DNA of 16,817 nucleotides from an uncultured Oscillospiraceae bacterium (GCA_934546725.1 CAKTED010000006.1:1-16817), one strand, 5' to 3'; counted from the stretch's first letter, positions 1-6,777 are shown. Made by a program: numbers and translations. Notes: generated by a model not told the origin, from the letters alone.

Positions 1-300
1 AACGACAACGTACTGCTCTGCGCCTCCGCAGGGGATTCCACGGGGTGCTGGCGCACCCCTCTGAATGACGGAGACTTTGGGTCTCCGCGTCCACGGTGTT
101 GTACTGCCTTGCCCCTCCGTGGGGGATCCCCGCTGCGCGAGGATGATGGTAGAGGGCATGCCCTTCTCGCGTCCACGGTGTCGTCGCACCCTGCGCTGCA
201 CTCACCCTCTTGCACGTCATTCAGAGGGAGCGTTAGCGACCGAAGAATCCCCTGGTACGTTCCGCCGGTGTAACGACAACGTATCGCCCCATTCCCGTAA
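1..300. repeat. Intergenic modular repeat block A
   Basis: No gene is visible in this stretch. It holds three hairpin modules of the family that recurs in four other gaps of the window. The first, at 31-71, is GGGGATTC...CTGAATGACGG with a GGGGTGC/GCACCCC stem. The second, at 121-149, begins GGGGGATCCCCGCTGCG and ends GGATGATGG. The third, at 216-253, begins GTCATTCAGAGGGAGC and ends GAAGAATCCCC. Linkers with CGCGTCCACGG occur at 85-96 and 167-178, and AACGACAACGTA occurs at 1-12 and 273-284. The block is probably cut by the window edge, because the base at position 1 already lies inside a linker. Short open frames here are by-products of the repeats. Confidence 0.8.
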
Positions 301-307
301 CGCTTAT

Positions 308-349
308 CATGGTTTGCAGAGCAAACCATGAAGTGGGACGTCCCACTTC
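308..349. repeat. Two abutting perfect palindromes
   Basis: Bases 308-330 form a 10-bp inverted repeat (CATGGTTTGC, loop AGA, GCAAACCATG). Bases 330-349 form a 20-base perfect palindrome (GAAGTGGGAC/GTCCCACTTC). They share one base. Neither is followed by a T-run on either strand, so they do not look like intrinsic terminators. They lie between the riboswitch terminator and repeat block A and resemble a short REP-like element. Confidence 0.7.
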
Positions 350-364
350 GCAAAAAACGGCACA

Positions 365-396
365 ACAAAAAAGCGGCAGCCTTCGCTGTCGCTTTT
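365..396 (-). terminator. Intrinsic terminator behind the cobalamin riboswitch
   Basis: On the minus strand a 12-bp stem (369-380 with 385-396, one G-T wobble) with a GAAG-type loop is followed directly by a run of six or more T. It lies about 50 bases past the aptamer's closing helix. This is the layout of a transcription-attenuating riboswitch expression platform. On the plus strand the flanking T-run is only four bases, so minus is the working direction. Confidence 0.85.
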
Positions 397-448
397 ATGG
401 AGCTATGACCCGAGCCTTACCCGCAGAAGCGTGCCCGCTTTGCAGAGT

Positions 449-697
449 ATGCGCCCTTGTAGGTCTTCTGACTTGCGTGTCCCGGCGAAAAACGCCTGCG
501 CGCGATACCCGCGCCTTCCCGGCTGAGCCATTACAGCCGCCAGTGACCTGCTTTCGCAGAAGGATACCGCGCTCCACGCTCACAGCTGCGGAATTGAACC
601 TTATCGTTCAAACCAAGTCCAGGTTTTTCACCTGATTCCCTTGTTCAGCCGAACAAGTCATGCGTGTCCTCTCCGCCGCAGCGGGAGGGTCGCGCAT
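449..697 (-). promoter_or_regulatory. Cobalamin (B12) riboswitch aptamer
   Basis: Read on the minus strand, the conserved parts of the cobalamin aptamer appear in order. There is a closing helix ATGCGC/GCGCAT (692-697 with 449-454), then GGGAATCAGGTG with AAAAACCTGG (about 618-640), then CGCAGCTGTGAGCG, then GGTCACTGG and GGGAAGGCG, and finally the B12-box-like AGTCAGAAGACCTAC near 458-472. The length of about 249 bases suits the family. In this RNA class adenosylcobalamin or a related corrinoid binds the aptamer and usually turns off downstream expression. A promoter lies upstream and a terminator downstream, but no coding sequence follows before the window edge about 365 bases later, so the regulated gene is either outside the window or missing. 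Confidence 0.88.
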
Positions 698-769
698 TTG
701 CCACAAAAGCCGGAGTAATATGAAATTGTCTAAAAAGCCAAAATTTACTGCGTAATCATTGCTATTTTT

Positions 770-798
770 AGTATAACACGCTATTCCTCAAAGTTCAA
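770..798 (-). promoter_or_regulatory. Sigma-A promoter of the riboswitch transcript
   Basis: The minus strand reads TTGAAC (793-798), a 17-base spacer, then TATACT (770-775). This predicts a start near 763, about 65 bases before the aptamer's closing helix. The promoter begins only 16 bases after the znuB stop codon, so the riboswitch is its own transcription unit and not a read-through tail of the zinc operon. No convincing terminator separates znuB from this promoter. Confidence 0.8.
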
Positions 799-814
799 GT
801 CTTTTTTGCTTTCT

Positions 815-1651
815 TTATTTTCCCCGCAGTCCGTGGGCGCTGCGGATCGCGCCGAGGGCGGCGAAGATGAGGAAGAGAATGAGGTTTGCCGACACGACGC
901 TTGCTCCCGCGGGAGTTCCGAGCGCATAAGATGCCACTATTCCCGCTATGAAGCAGACGGTGGAAACGACAGCCGAGCAGATAATGACGCTTTTAAAGCG
1001 CTTGCACACGCGCATGGAGGTAAGCGAGGGGAAGATCACGAGGCTGGATATGAGCAGCGCACCCATCATGCGCATGCCAATGACTATCGTTATCGCCGTG
1101 AGCAGCGCTATCAGCATATTGTATATTCCGGCTCTCGTGCCCGTTGCGCGGGCAAAGGTCTCGTCGAACGTGACGGCGAAGATGCGGTTATAGAACACCG
1201 CGAACAGCAGCAGCACGATCACGGAGATTATAACGCTCAGAACAACGTCCCCCCGGCTCATGGCCAGAATGCTGCCGAACATGTAATTATATATATCCGT
1301 ATTCATGCCCGAGGAGAGCGAGACTATCATAACGCCGATGGCCAGCGCGCTGGCGGAGATGAGCGCTATGGCGGAGTCGCCCTTGAGCTTGCCGCTTTCG
1401 CTTATGCGCAGCAGCAGGAACGCCGCCGCTATTACGACGGGTATGGCAACCGCCAGCGGGGCGGCGTTCATCGCGGCGGCGGCCGCCAGCGCGCCGAAGC
1501 CGACGTGGGACAGGCCGTCTCCGATCATGGAATATCTTTTCAGTACAAGGCTCACTCCGAGCAGCGCCGCGCAGAGCGATATGAGAACGCCCGCAATGAG
1601 CGCGCGCGTCAGGAAGGAATAGGAGAGCATTGTTTCAATGATGGCAGCCAT
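815..1651 (-). CDS. znuB: Zinc ABC transporter permease ZnuB
   Basis: This is the membrane channel of a zinc-type metal importer of the ABC-3 family, 278 aa, the usual length, with about eight hydrophobic helices. Family motifs are visible: YSMIGDGLSHVGFG near the N-terminus, FDETFARATG in mid-protein and GTPAGASVV near the C-terminus. I chose the ATG at 1651 because GGAGG lies 8 bases before it (1660-1664) and because the translation from there begins directly with the typical amphipathic start. A longer frame begins at 1762 but its added N-terminus is unlike the family. The gene overlaps the end of znuC by 17 bases, which suggests translational coupling. It is the last gene of zur-znuA-znuC-znuB. 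Manganese or iron transport is possible from sequence alone, but the His-rich ZnuA favours zinc. Confidence 0.93.
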   Translation of the reverse strand: MAAIIETMLSYSFLTRALIAGVLISLCAALLGVSLVLKRYSMIGDGLSHVGFGALAAAAAMNAAPLAVAIPVVIAAAFLLLRISESGKLKGDSAIALISASALAIGVMIVSLSSGMNTDIYNYMFGSILAMSRGDVVLSVIISVIVLLLFAVFYNRIFAVTFDETFARATGTRAGIYNMLIALLTAITIVIGMRMMGALLISSLVIFPSLTSMRVCKRFKSVIICSAVVSTVCFIAGIVASYALGTPAGASVVSANLILFLIFAALGAIRSAHGLRGK

Positions 1652-2351
1652 TTCCGTCGCCTCCGAGAAGTTTTTTGCCCGCCTCGCTTTGGGCATATTC
1701 CGCCGCCGGGCCGAAATAGAGCGGCTCGCAGTGCAGCTGGAGTATTTTATCCGCGTTATCAATGGCCGCGTGCAGATCGTGCGAGACCATTATGACCGTA
1801 ACGCCCTCCTCGCGGTTCAGGCGGCGGATCACATCATAAAGCTCCGCCGTGGCGATGGGATCAAGTCCCGTTACGGGCTCGTCGAGCAGCAGCAGCTTTT
1901 TCGCCGCGCAAAGGGCGCGCGCCAGCAGCACGCGCTGCTGCTGGCCGCCGGAAAGCTCACGGTAGCAGGCGTTCCTGATCCCTGCTATGCCGAGCTTTTC
2001 CATATTTTTTTCCGCGCGAAGCTTATCCCGCCTGCCGTAAAACGGCACGAGTCCCTTTGAATTCAGGCATCCGGAGAGCGCTACCTCGCGCACGCTTGCG
2101 GGAAAATCCTTCTGCGCGGGCGTCTGCTGCGGCAGGTAGCCTGTCTGCCGGGGCTCTATGCCGTTAAAAATTATTTTTCCGCTCTTCGGCTGCTTCAGGC
2201 CAAGCAGCGCCTTAATGAGCGTGGACTTTCCCGAGCCGTTTTCTCCGACGATGCAGAGATATTCGCCCGCCTCAAGGCTGAAGCTCAGGTCGGAAACGGC
2301 CAGCTTGTTTTCATACGCAAGGCAGAGCTTTTCGCAGCTTATTATCGGCAT
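1635..2351 (-). CDS. znuC: Zinc ABC transporter ATPase ZnuC
   Basis: This cytoplasmic ATPase powers the metal importer. It has 238 aa and a single nucleotide-binding domain. Walker A is GENGSGKS (residues 36-43), the signature is LSGGQQQR, Walker B is LLLLDEP and the H-loop is SHD. All catalytic residues are intact. It begins one base past the znuA stop and overlaps znuB by 17 bases, so it sits inside the operon. The C-terminus ends GNGCHH; this falls in the overlap with znuB, so it may be constrained by the other frame and need not be a metal site. The short length with no regulatory C-terminal domain fits ZnuC/MntB-type proteins. Confidence 0.94.
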   Translation of the reverse strand: MPIISCEKLCLAYENKLAVSDLSFSLEAGEYLCIVGENGSGKSTLIKALLGLKQPKSGKIIFNGIEPRQTGYLPQQTPAQKDFPASVREVALSGCLNSKGLVPFYGRRDKLRAEKNMEKLGIAGIRNACYRELSGGQQQRVLLARALCAAKKLLLLDEPVTGLDPIATAELYDVIRRLNREEGVTVIMVSHDLHAAIDNADKILQLHCEPLYFGPAAEYAQSEAGKKLLGGDGNGCHH

Positions 2352-2352
2352 A

Positions 2353-3309
2353 TCAGTTCAGCGCCTCCCTGAGCAGCTCAACATTCCGCCCCATCAGGCT
2401 CAGATACGTTTCGCCGTTTTTAAAATCGTCGCGGCTGACGGTGTGGCAGGAGTAAAATGTCTCCACCCTCGCGCCGCTTTCCTCCGCTATAAGCTCCGCA
2501 GTCTGCCCGCTTGAAAGCTCTATCTTGAACACGATCGGTATCCCCTCCCCGCGCACCTTGTCTATGAGAAACGCCACCGTCTCGGCGCTTGGCTCGGTAT
2601 TGGACGCGCAGCCGGGGAAGGCCGCGTAATAATCCAGGCCATACTCGCGCACGAAGTACAGCAGCGGGAAGCGGTCGCCAAAGACAAGCGTTTTGCGCGC
2701 GGAGGAATCTGCAACGGCGCGGAGCTCCGCGTCGAGCGCACTGAGCTTTTCGGTATATGCGGCGGCGTTGGCGCGGTATGACTCCGCGTTTTCCGCGTCC
2801 GCCGCGCAGAGCGCATCCGCTATCGCCGCGACGATTTTCATGGCGTTCACGGGGCTTGTCCAGACGTGCTCATCATACTCCGTCTCGCTCTCATGCTCGT
2901 GCTCGCCGTGCTCCTTTTCGGTCTGCATGCCCTCGCCATGCTCCTCCTCGAGCACGTCGCAGCAGTCCATGAGCTTAACGAGCTGCATTTTTTCCGTATC
3001 CACGGAGCTGAGCACATCGTCCACCCAGGCATCCGATTCGCCGCCGCCATAGATAAAGACATCCGCGCTCTGAATTGTTATCATGTCCGCCGGGGAGGGG
3101 TCGAAGGTGTGAGTCTCCTCGCCGGGGGCAAGCAGCATGGTGATATTCGCCAGCTCGCCTGCCACCTCGCGCGCAAGGTCATACTCCGGGAATATCAGCG
3201 CCACGACCCTGACGCGGCCGTCATCCTCCGCTTTTTCTCCGCCGGCGCAGGCGCAGAGCGAGAGCAGCAGCGCCAGCCCAAGGCCGAGCGCGCAAATTCG
3301 TTTTTTCAT
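2353..3309 (-). CDS. znuA: Zinc-binding lipoprotein ZnuA (cluster A-I SBP)
   Basis: This is the extracellular metal-capture lipoprotein of the importer, 318 aa. A signal peptide leads to a Cys at 19 or 21 (LSLCACAGG). Likely ligands are His67 (ETHTFDPSP) and His148 (DEHVW). Between them lies an acidic, His-rich loop (His124, 134, 137, 139) typical of zinc-type members. The usual third ligand motif H-D-x-F reads G-D-R-F here (211-214), so that histidine is absent. A conserved-looking FPGC (231-234) and SCH (287-289) may supply other ligands; I recall this arrangement from clostridial relatives. The ATG overlaps the zur stop as ATGA, with AGGA before it, indicating coupled translation. Confidence 0.92.
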   Translation of the reverse strand: MKKRICALGLGLALLLSLCACAGGEKAEDDGRVRVVALIFPEYDLAREVAGELANITMLLAPGEETHTFDPSPADMITIQSADVFIYGGGESDAWVDDVLSSVDTEKMQLVKLMDCCDVLEEEHGEGMQTEKEHGEHEHESETEYDEHVWTSPVNAMKIVAAIADALCAADAENAESYRANAAAYTEKLSALDAELRAVADSSARKTLVFGDRFPLLYFVREYGLDYYAAFPGCASNTEPSAETVAFLIDKVRGEGIPIVFKIELSSGQTAELIAEESGARVETFYSCHTVSRDDFKNGETYLSLMGRNVELLREALN

Positions 3310-3725
3310 GAATCATCCTCCGTTTTTTCCCGTCTGGCGCGGCATTCGCTGCAAAAGCCGTAAAGCGTCGTCCGCCCCGGATCGCTCAAAAAGCCGTGTT
3401 CCTGCAAAATATGCTCCCGCAGGCGGTCAAATGTGCGGCATCGCAGGTGAATGAGCTTGCCGCAGTCCTCGCACTTGAGGTGAAAATGCTCGCAGCATTC
3501 TCCTCCGCCGACGTACTGATAGCAGGCCGAGCCGCCGTCGACCGCAAATTTTTTCACGCTGCCGTCCTCAACCAGGCGCTCAAGACGGCGGTACACCGTC
3601 GTAAGCCCCACTTTTTCGCCGCGTTCGGCAAGCTCCGAGGCAATCTCCGCCGCGCTGACATGGCCGCCGCCATGCTTCTTCAGGCAGGCGAGCACCGCCT
3701 CGCTCTGCCGTGTATTATATGCCAT
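3306..3725 (-). CDS. zur: Fur-family metalloregulator, probably Zur
   Basis: This is a 139-aa Fur-family repressor that senses metal in the cytoplasm and controls the uptake genes behind it. The winged helix is in the N-terminal half (VSAAEIASELAERGEKVGLTTVYRRLERL). The dimer domain carries a HFH regulatory-site motif (His80, His82) and two CxxC pairs (Cys85/88 and Cys125/128) that form the structural zinc site. I place the start at ATG 3725, with GGGGG 8 bases upstream. A longer frame from TTG 3752 adds nine residues without a good ribosome site. Calling it Zur and not Fur, PerR or Mur rests on its place as first gene of the zinc operon. It probably represses itself through the paired palindromes at the promoter. 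Confidence 0.9.
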   Translation of the reverse strand: MAYNTRQSEAVLACLKKHGGGHVSAAEIASELAERGEKVGLTTVYRRLERLVEDGSVKKFAVDGGSACYQYVGGGECCEHFHLKCEDCGKLIHLRCRTFDRLREHILQEHGFLSDPGRTTLYGFCSECRARREKTEDDS

Positions 3726-3780
3726 AAGCTCAGCCCCCGAAAAATGTTGCAATGATGCAGATCAGTGCCTGAATATAAAA

Positions 3781-3797
3781 ATGAAAACCATTTTCAT
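3781..3797. promoter_or_regulatory. Operator palindrome 1, downstream of the zur -10
   Basis: The 17 bases read ATGAAAACCATTTTCAT, a perfect 7-3-7 inverted repeat covering the predicted transcription start of the zur-znu operon. A bound repressor here would block initiation. The 15-base core is the exact reverse complement of the second box at 3834-3848. The pattern is of the AT-rich inverted-repeat kind bound by Fur-family proteins, and the adjacent gene encodes one. Confidence 0.82.
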
Positions 3798-3826
3798 ATT
3801 TTAGACCATTGACAGGATTTTGTCAA
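3798..3826 (-). promoter_or_regulatory. Sigma-A promoter of zur-znuACB
   Basis: The minus strand carries a perfect TTGACA (3821-3826), a 17-base spacer and TAAAAT (3798-3803). The predicted start is near 3791, giving a leader of about 65 bases before the zur ATG. The promoter lies between two identical palindromes, so it should be strong when free and tightly shut when both are occupied. Confidence 0.88.
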
Positions 3827-3833
3827 CAGAATT

Positions 3834-3848
3834 TGAAAATGGTTTTCA
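3834..3848. promoter_or_regulatory. Operator palindrome 2, upstream of the zur -35
   Basis: TGAAAATGGTTTTCA is a perfect 6-3-6 inverted repeat just upstream of the -35 hexamer. Its centre is 52 bases from the centre of the box at 3781-3797, close to five helical turns, which puts both boxes on the same DNA face. Confidence 0.8.
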
Positions 3849-3934
3849 TTTTGGTTTTTTGTGTTTTGTGAGCGGAGGCATCGTACTGCTCAGATCACAC
3901 TGTCACTCAGCTGGTGCGGAGCTTATTATCTGCT

Positions 3935-4248
3935 GTCATTCAGAGCCCACGCAATGGGCGAAGAATCCCCCAAATTCCGCTGTCATTCAGAGGGAGCCAA
4001 AGGCGACCGAAGAATCCCCCATATGGTTCCTCCAGGGAAACAACATCGTACCGCCCTGCCCCTCCGTTGGGGATTCCACGGGGTGCTGGCGCACCCCTCT
4101 GAATGACGGAGACCTTTGGCTTCCGCGTCCACGGGTGTCGTACCGCCATGCCCCTGACCGGGGGATCCCCGCTGCGCGAGGATGACGGTGGAGAGTGTGG
4201 CCCTCCCGTGGCCACGGTATCGCCATCGCGCTTCCGCGTCCACGTTTA
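3935..4248. repeat. Intergenic modular repeat block B
   Basis: The gap between the zinc operon and the AEC permease gene contains four hairpin modules and no gene. They are a variant at 3935-3971 (stem GCCCA/TGGGC), a GTCATTCAGAGGGAGCC...GAAGAATCCCC module at 3982-4020, a GGGGATTC...CTGAATGACGG module at 4069-4109, and a GGGGGATCCCCGCTGCG module at 4160-4189. CCGCGTCCACG linkers lie at 4123-4134 and 4233-4244. From 3849 to 3934 I see only a T-rich stretch. No intrinsic terminator is visible for the AEC gene that ends at 4262, so transcription may run into this block. Confidence 0.8.
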
Positions 4249-4261
4249 CCGCCGCAGCGTC

Positions 4262-5275
4262 TTACAGCGCGCCGAGCGAGCGCAGGACGACGACAGCCAC
4301 AAATATCGTTATCATGGAGCAGAGGCTCGTCCAGACGACGTACTGTCCGGCAAGCTGCTCGTCGCTGCCCATTTCGCCCGCCATGATGGCGCTTGACACC
4401 GCCACGGGCGTGCAGAACAGTGCTATGAGCGCCGTAAACTCCGCCACGCCGAAGTCAAGGATGCCGAAATGCGTCAGAGCCAACGCCGCGCCGAGACCGA
4501 GCAGCGGTGCGAGCACAACTCTTGAGGTCGTTCCGAGGATGATCTCCTTTATCATCTTCCCGGCCGCGCTGAACACAAACTGCCCGCCGAGAATTATAAG
4601 CGCCAGCGGCGACGCCAGCTTTGACAGGCTCTCGATCGCCTTATAAAGGAACGTCAGATCGCCCGCGAGCGAGAAGAGCGGCTTACCGTCCGCCCCCGCG
4701 GGGATGACCTCCCGCAGCGCCAGCGCGACCAGCCCTGACACCACGCCGATTATCAGCGGATTCGTGGCTATGCGCCTTAGTATTCCCCTGATGCTCGTGT
4801 GCTCCCCGCCCTCGCCGGTGAATATCGACAGCGCCACAACGGCAAGGACATTGAACGTTGGCACAACAAAGGCCGAAAGTATCGCCGTTACGGCCACGCC
4901 CTCGCCGCCCCCAAGCGCCTCGGCCAGTGAAACGCCTATTATGGCATAGTTCGAGCGAAACGCGCACTGCAAAACAACGCCCTTGCGCCGCCTGTCCTTC
5001 ACAAACAGGCAGGCCTCGAGCATTCCGATCCCGAAGAGGACGAAAATCGATATGAGCGCGAACCAGACTATCGACCAGTTTATCTCGCCCAGTCCGCTCA
5101 CATTATACACATTATAAAACAGCAGCGCGGGCAGACCCACGCGGAAAACAAGCTTATTTCCCGATTTCAGGAAGCCCTCGCCTATAAAGCCGGTCTGCCT
5201 GAGAATATAGCCAAGCAGGATCAGCAATATGATCGGCAGGACCGCGTTGACCGCATAAATTAACACGCCGAGCAT
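4262..5275 (-). CDS. AEC-family (auxin efflux carrier type) transporter
   Basis: This is an integral membrane protein of 337 aa with about ten hydrophobic segments, five on each side of a short loop (GKPLFSLAGDLTFLYKAIESLSKLASP), the usual plan of AEC transporters. Family features include the N-terminal VLPIILLILLGYILRQTGF, the NPLIIGVVSGL segment at the start of the second half, and LASPLALIILGGQF. Bacterial members export or import small organic anions such as malate, malonate or auxin-like acids; the substrate cannot be read from sequence. The ATG at 5275 has only a weak ribosome site (GTGGTG about 6 bases upstream). A consensus promoter at 5312-5340 serves it alone. No enzyme or regulator gene lies beside it to hint at its substrate. 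Confidence 0.88.
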   Translation of the reverse strand: MLGVLIYAVNAVLPIILLILLGYILRQTGFIGEGFLKSGNKLVFRVGLPALLFYNVYNVSGLGEINWSIVWFALISIFVLFGIGMLEACLFVKDRRRKGVVLQCAFRSNYAIIGVSLAEALGGGEGVAVTAILSAFVVPTFNVLAVVALSIFTGEGGEHTSIRGILRRIATNPLIIGVVSGLVALALREVIPAGADGKPLFSLAGDLTFLYKAIESLSKLASPLALIILGGQFVFSAAGKMIKEIILGTTSRVVLAPLLGLGAALALTHFGILDFGVAEFTALIALFCTPVAVSSAIMAGEMGSDEQLAGQYVVWTSLCSMITIFVAVVVLRSLGAL

Positions 5276-5311
5276 TTACAGCACCACTCTTTCGCCCGAA
5301 AATGATTATAA

Positions 5312-5340
5312 ATTATAGCCGCATTATCGAAAATTGTAAA
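5312..5340 (-). promoter_or_regulatory. Sigma-A promoter of the AEC gene
   Basis: On the minus strand TTTACA (5335-5340), 17 bases, TATAAT (5312-5317). The predicted start is near 5305, about 30 bases before the ATG at 5275. No obvious operator palindrome accompanies it. Confidence 0.85.
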
Positions 5341-5380
5341 GGACAAAGTGTGAGCACGGCAGCTGCACTCACATTACGCT

Positions 5381-5604
5381 GTCATTCAGAGGGAGCGTCA
5401 GCGACCGAAGAATCCCCCGGTTGGTTTCACCGAGGTAACGACAACGTACTGCTCTATCCCTCAATGGGGGATTCCACGGGCTTCGCCCTCTGAATGACGG
5501 AGACTTCGAGTCTCCGCGTCCACTGAAGGGGTGCTCCGCCCTACGTGGGGGATCCCCGCTGCGCGAGGATGACGGTGGTGGGTGTGGGCTTTCCGCGTCC
5601 ACGG
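5381..5604. repeat. Intergenic modular repeat block C
   Basis: This is the cleanest copy of the composite unit, in the order seen in block B. It has GTCATTCAGAGGGAGCG...GAAGAATCCCC at 5381-5420, an AACGACAACGTA linker, GGGGATTCCACGGG-CTTC-GCCCTCTGAATGACGG at 5466-5500 with a short GGGC/GCCC stem, a CCGCGTCCAC linker, then GGGGGATCCCCGCTGCG...GATGACGG at 5547-5575. A further CCGCGTCCACGG ends the block. It fills the space between the AEC promoter and the terminator of the sugar transporter operon. I see no gene here. Confidence 0.82.
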
Positions 5605-5680
5605 TCTCGCGCCCACCTCCCGCTTCAACCACCGCTGCCTCACACTTCCTCACGCTTTCCCCGCCGCGTCCTGCCGTGCG

Positions 5681-5716
5681 AAAAAACGGAGCCGCCCCAA
5701 AAGGGGACGGCTCCGT
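5681..5716 (-). terminator. Terminator of the sugar ABC transporter operon
   Basis: On the minus strand a 13-bp GC-rich stem (5686-5698 with 5704-5716) encloses a short loop and is followed at once by six T. It lies 35 bases past the stop of the second permease, so it ends the operon. There is no matching T-run on the plus strand. Confidence 0.92.
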
Positions 5717-5751
5717 TGCCTTTGTGTATTAAGCTTTCATGCTTCGGCAGC

Positions 5752-6777
5752 TTATGCCGCAAGCAGTGCCTTGCGTCTGCGCTCCGCGCTGACATAGTCG
5801 AAGATGAGCGCGACGGCGAGAAGCAGGCCCTGAGCAACAATGTTCCAATAGGACTGCACGCCGATAACGGTGAGCATATTATCGAGAACGTTGAGCAGGA
5901 GCAGGGCGATGAAGGGGCCGCCAAGGTTACCGGAACCGCCGGTGAACGCGACGCCGCCGAGGATGGCCGCGGAAATAACGGTCATATCAGGAGCGTCCGT
6001 AATGATGGAGGTGGGGCTGGCAAGCTTCATCTGGCTGGTCCACAGCAGACCGCCGATGGCAGCCATGACGCTGTTGATAACAAAGAGGATGCAGGTGGTC
6101 TTATTGATATTGATACCGGCAAGGCGGCTTGCGCCGGGGTTGCCGCCGGCCATGAACACGCTGCGTCCGAAGCGGGTCTTGGAAAGCACGAACTGGCAGA
6201 TTATCATGAGCACAATGGCGAAGATGAACGTTGCCGGGAAGATGCCGAAGAGCGAGCCTTTGGCAAGATTCGTGAATCCGACGCGGTTGATCTGGATATT
6301 GTAGCCGTTGGTGATAACGCTGCAAAGTCCCTTATAAACCGAGGCCATACCGATGGTCGCTATGAAGGCGGGGAACTTCAGCTTCGTAACAAGGAAGGTG
6401 TTAACAAGGCCGAAGCAGGTCGCGATAACAAGGACGATGATAACGGCGACAGGCCACGGAAGCGGAGTATTGGCGCAGAGCCAGGCGAAGATCATGGTGC
6501 TGAGAGTAGCCTGTCCGGCGACGGACAGGTCGATGTTTCCGCCGATCAGGATGCAGGATATGCCGCACATCATGACGCACTGGATAACAAGGTTGAAGAA
6601 TATCTGTCTGAGGTTGTTAACGGACATGAAGCCCTTTTTGAAGAGTGCGGAGGCAGGCTCGCCGTCCAGCACGCCGCTGCTGAGGACCATAGTCGCTATA
6701 ACAAGGACCACGAGAATTATGAAGAGTCTCGCAGCCATGCTGCCCATAAGGCGCTTGAAGAAGGATTTTTTCTGCAT
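5752..6777 (-). CDS. Sugar-type ABC transporter permease 2 (RbsC family)
   Basis: This is a membrane permease of the branched-chain/ribose class (BPD_transp_2), 341 aa with about nine or ten hydrophobic segments. The family hallmark GGNIDLSVAGQ lies in the first third, KLKFPAFIATIGMASVYKGL marks the conserved mid-region, and FGRSVFMAGGNPGASRLAGI marks the cytoplasmic ATPase-contact loop. I chose ATG 6777 because GGGGGGAG precedes it closely. A TTG six codons upstream would overlap the previous gene's stop and is less likely. It is the last gene of the operon and pairs with the unlike permease before it. Two different permeases occur in systems such as LsrCD and YtfT-YjfF, so a heterodimer is expected. 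The sugar is not evident. Confidence 0.92.
   Translation of the reverse strand: MQKKSFFKRLMGSMAARLFIILVVLVIATMVLSSGVLDGEPASALFKKGFMSVNNLRQIFFNLVIQCVMMCGISCILIGGNIDLSVAGQATLSTMIFAWLCANTPLPWPVAVIIVLVIATCFGLVNTFLVTKLKFPAFIATIGMASVYKGLCSVITNGYNIQINRVGFTNLAKGSLFGIFPATFIFAIVLMIICQFVLSKTRFGRSVFMAGGNPGASRLAGININKTTCILFVINSVMAAIGGLLWTSQMKLASPTSIITDAPDMTVISAAILGGVAFTGGSGNLGGPFIALLLLNVLDNMLTVIGVQSYWNIVAQGLLLAVALIFDYVSAERRRKALLAA

Noticed and set aside
395..583. A 62-codon minus-strand frame within the riboswitch region
   Set aside because: It lies inside the structured cobalamin aptamer and its expression platform; codon content follows the RNA structure.
1635..1651. C-terminal CHH of ZnuC as a metal-sensing tail
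   Set aside because: The codons lie in the 17-base overlap with znuB, so the sequence is constrained by the start of the next gene; no independent support.
806..1795. A 329-codon plus-strand open frame opposite znuB
   Set aside because: Arg/Glu/His-rich shadow of znuB and the end of znuC; no family likeness.
3840..3900. A divergent plus-strand gene driven from the Zur-box region
   Set aside because: No plus-strand start with a ribosome site leads to a plausible protein; the frames run straight into repeat block B.
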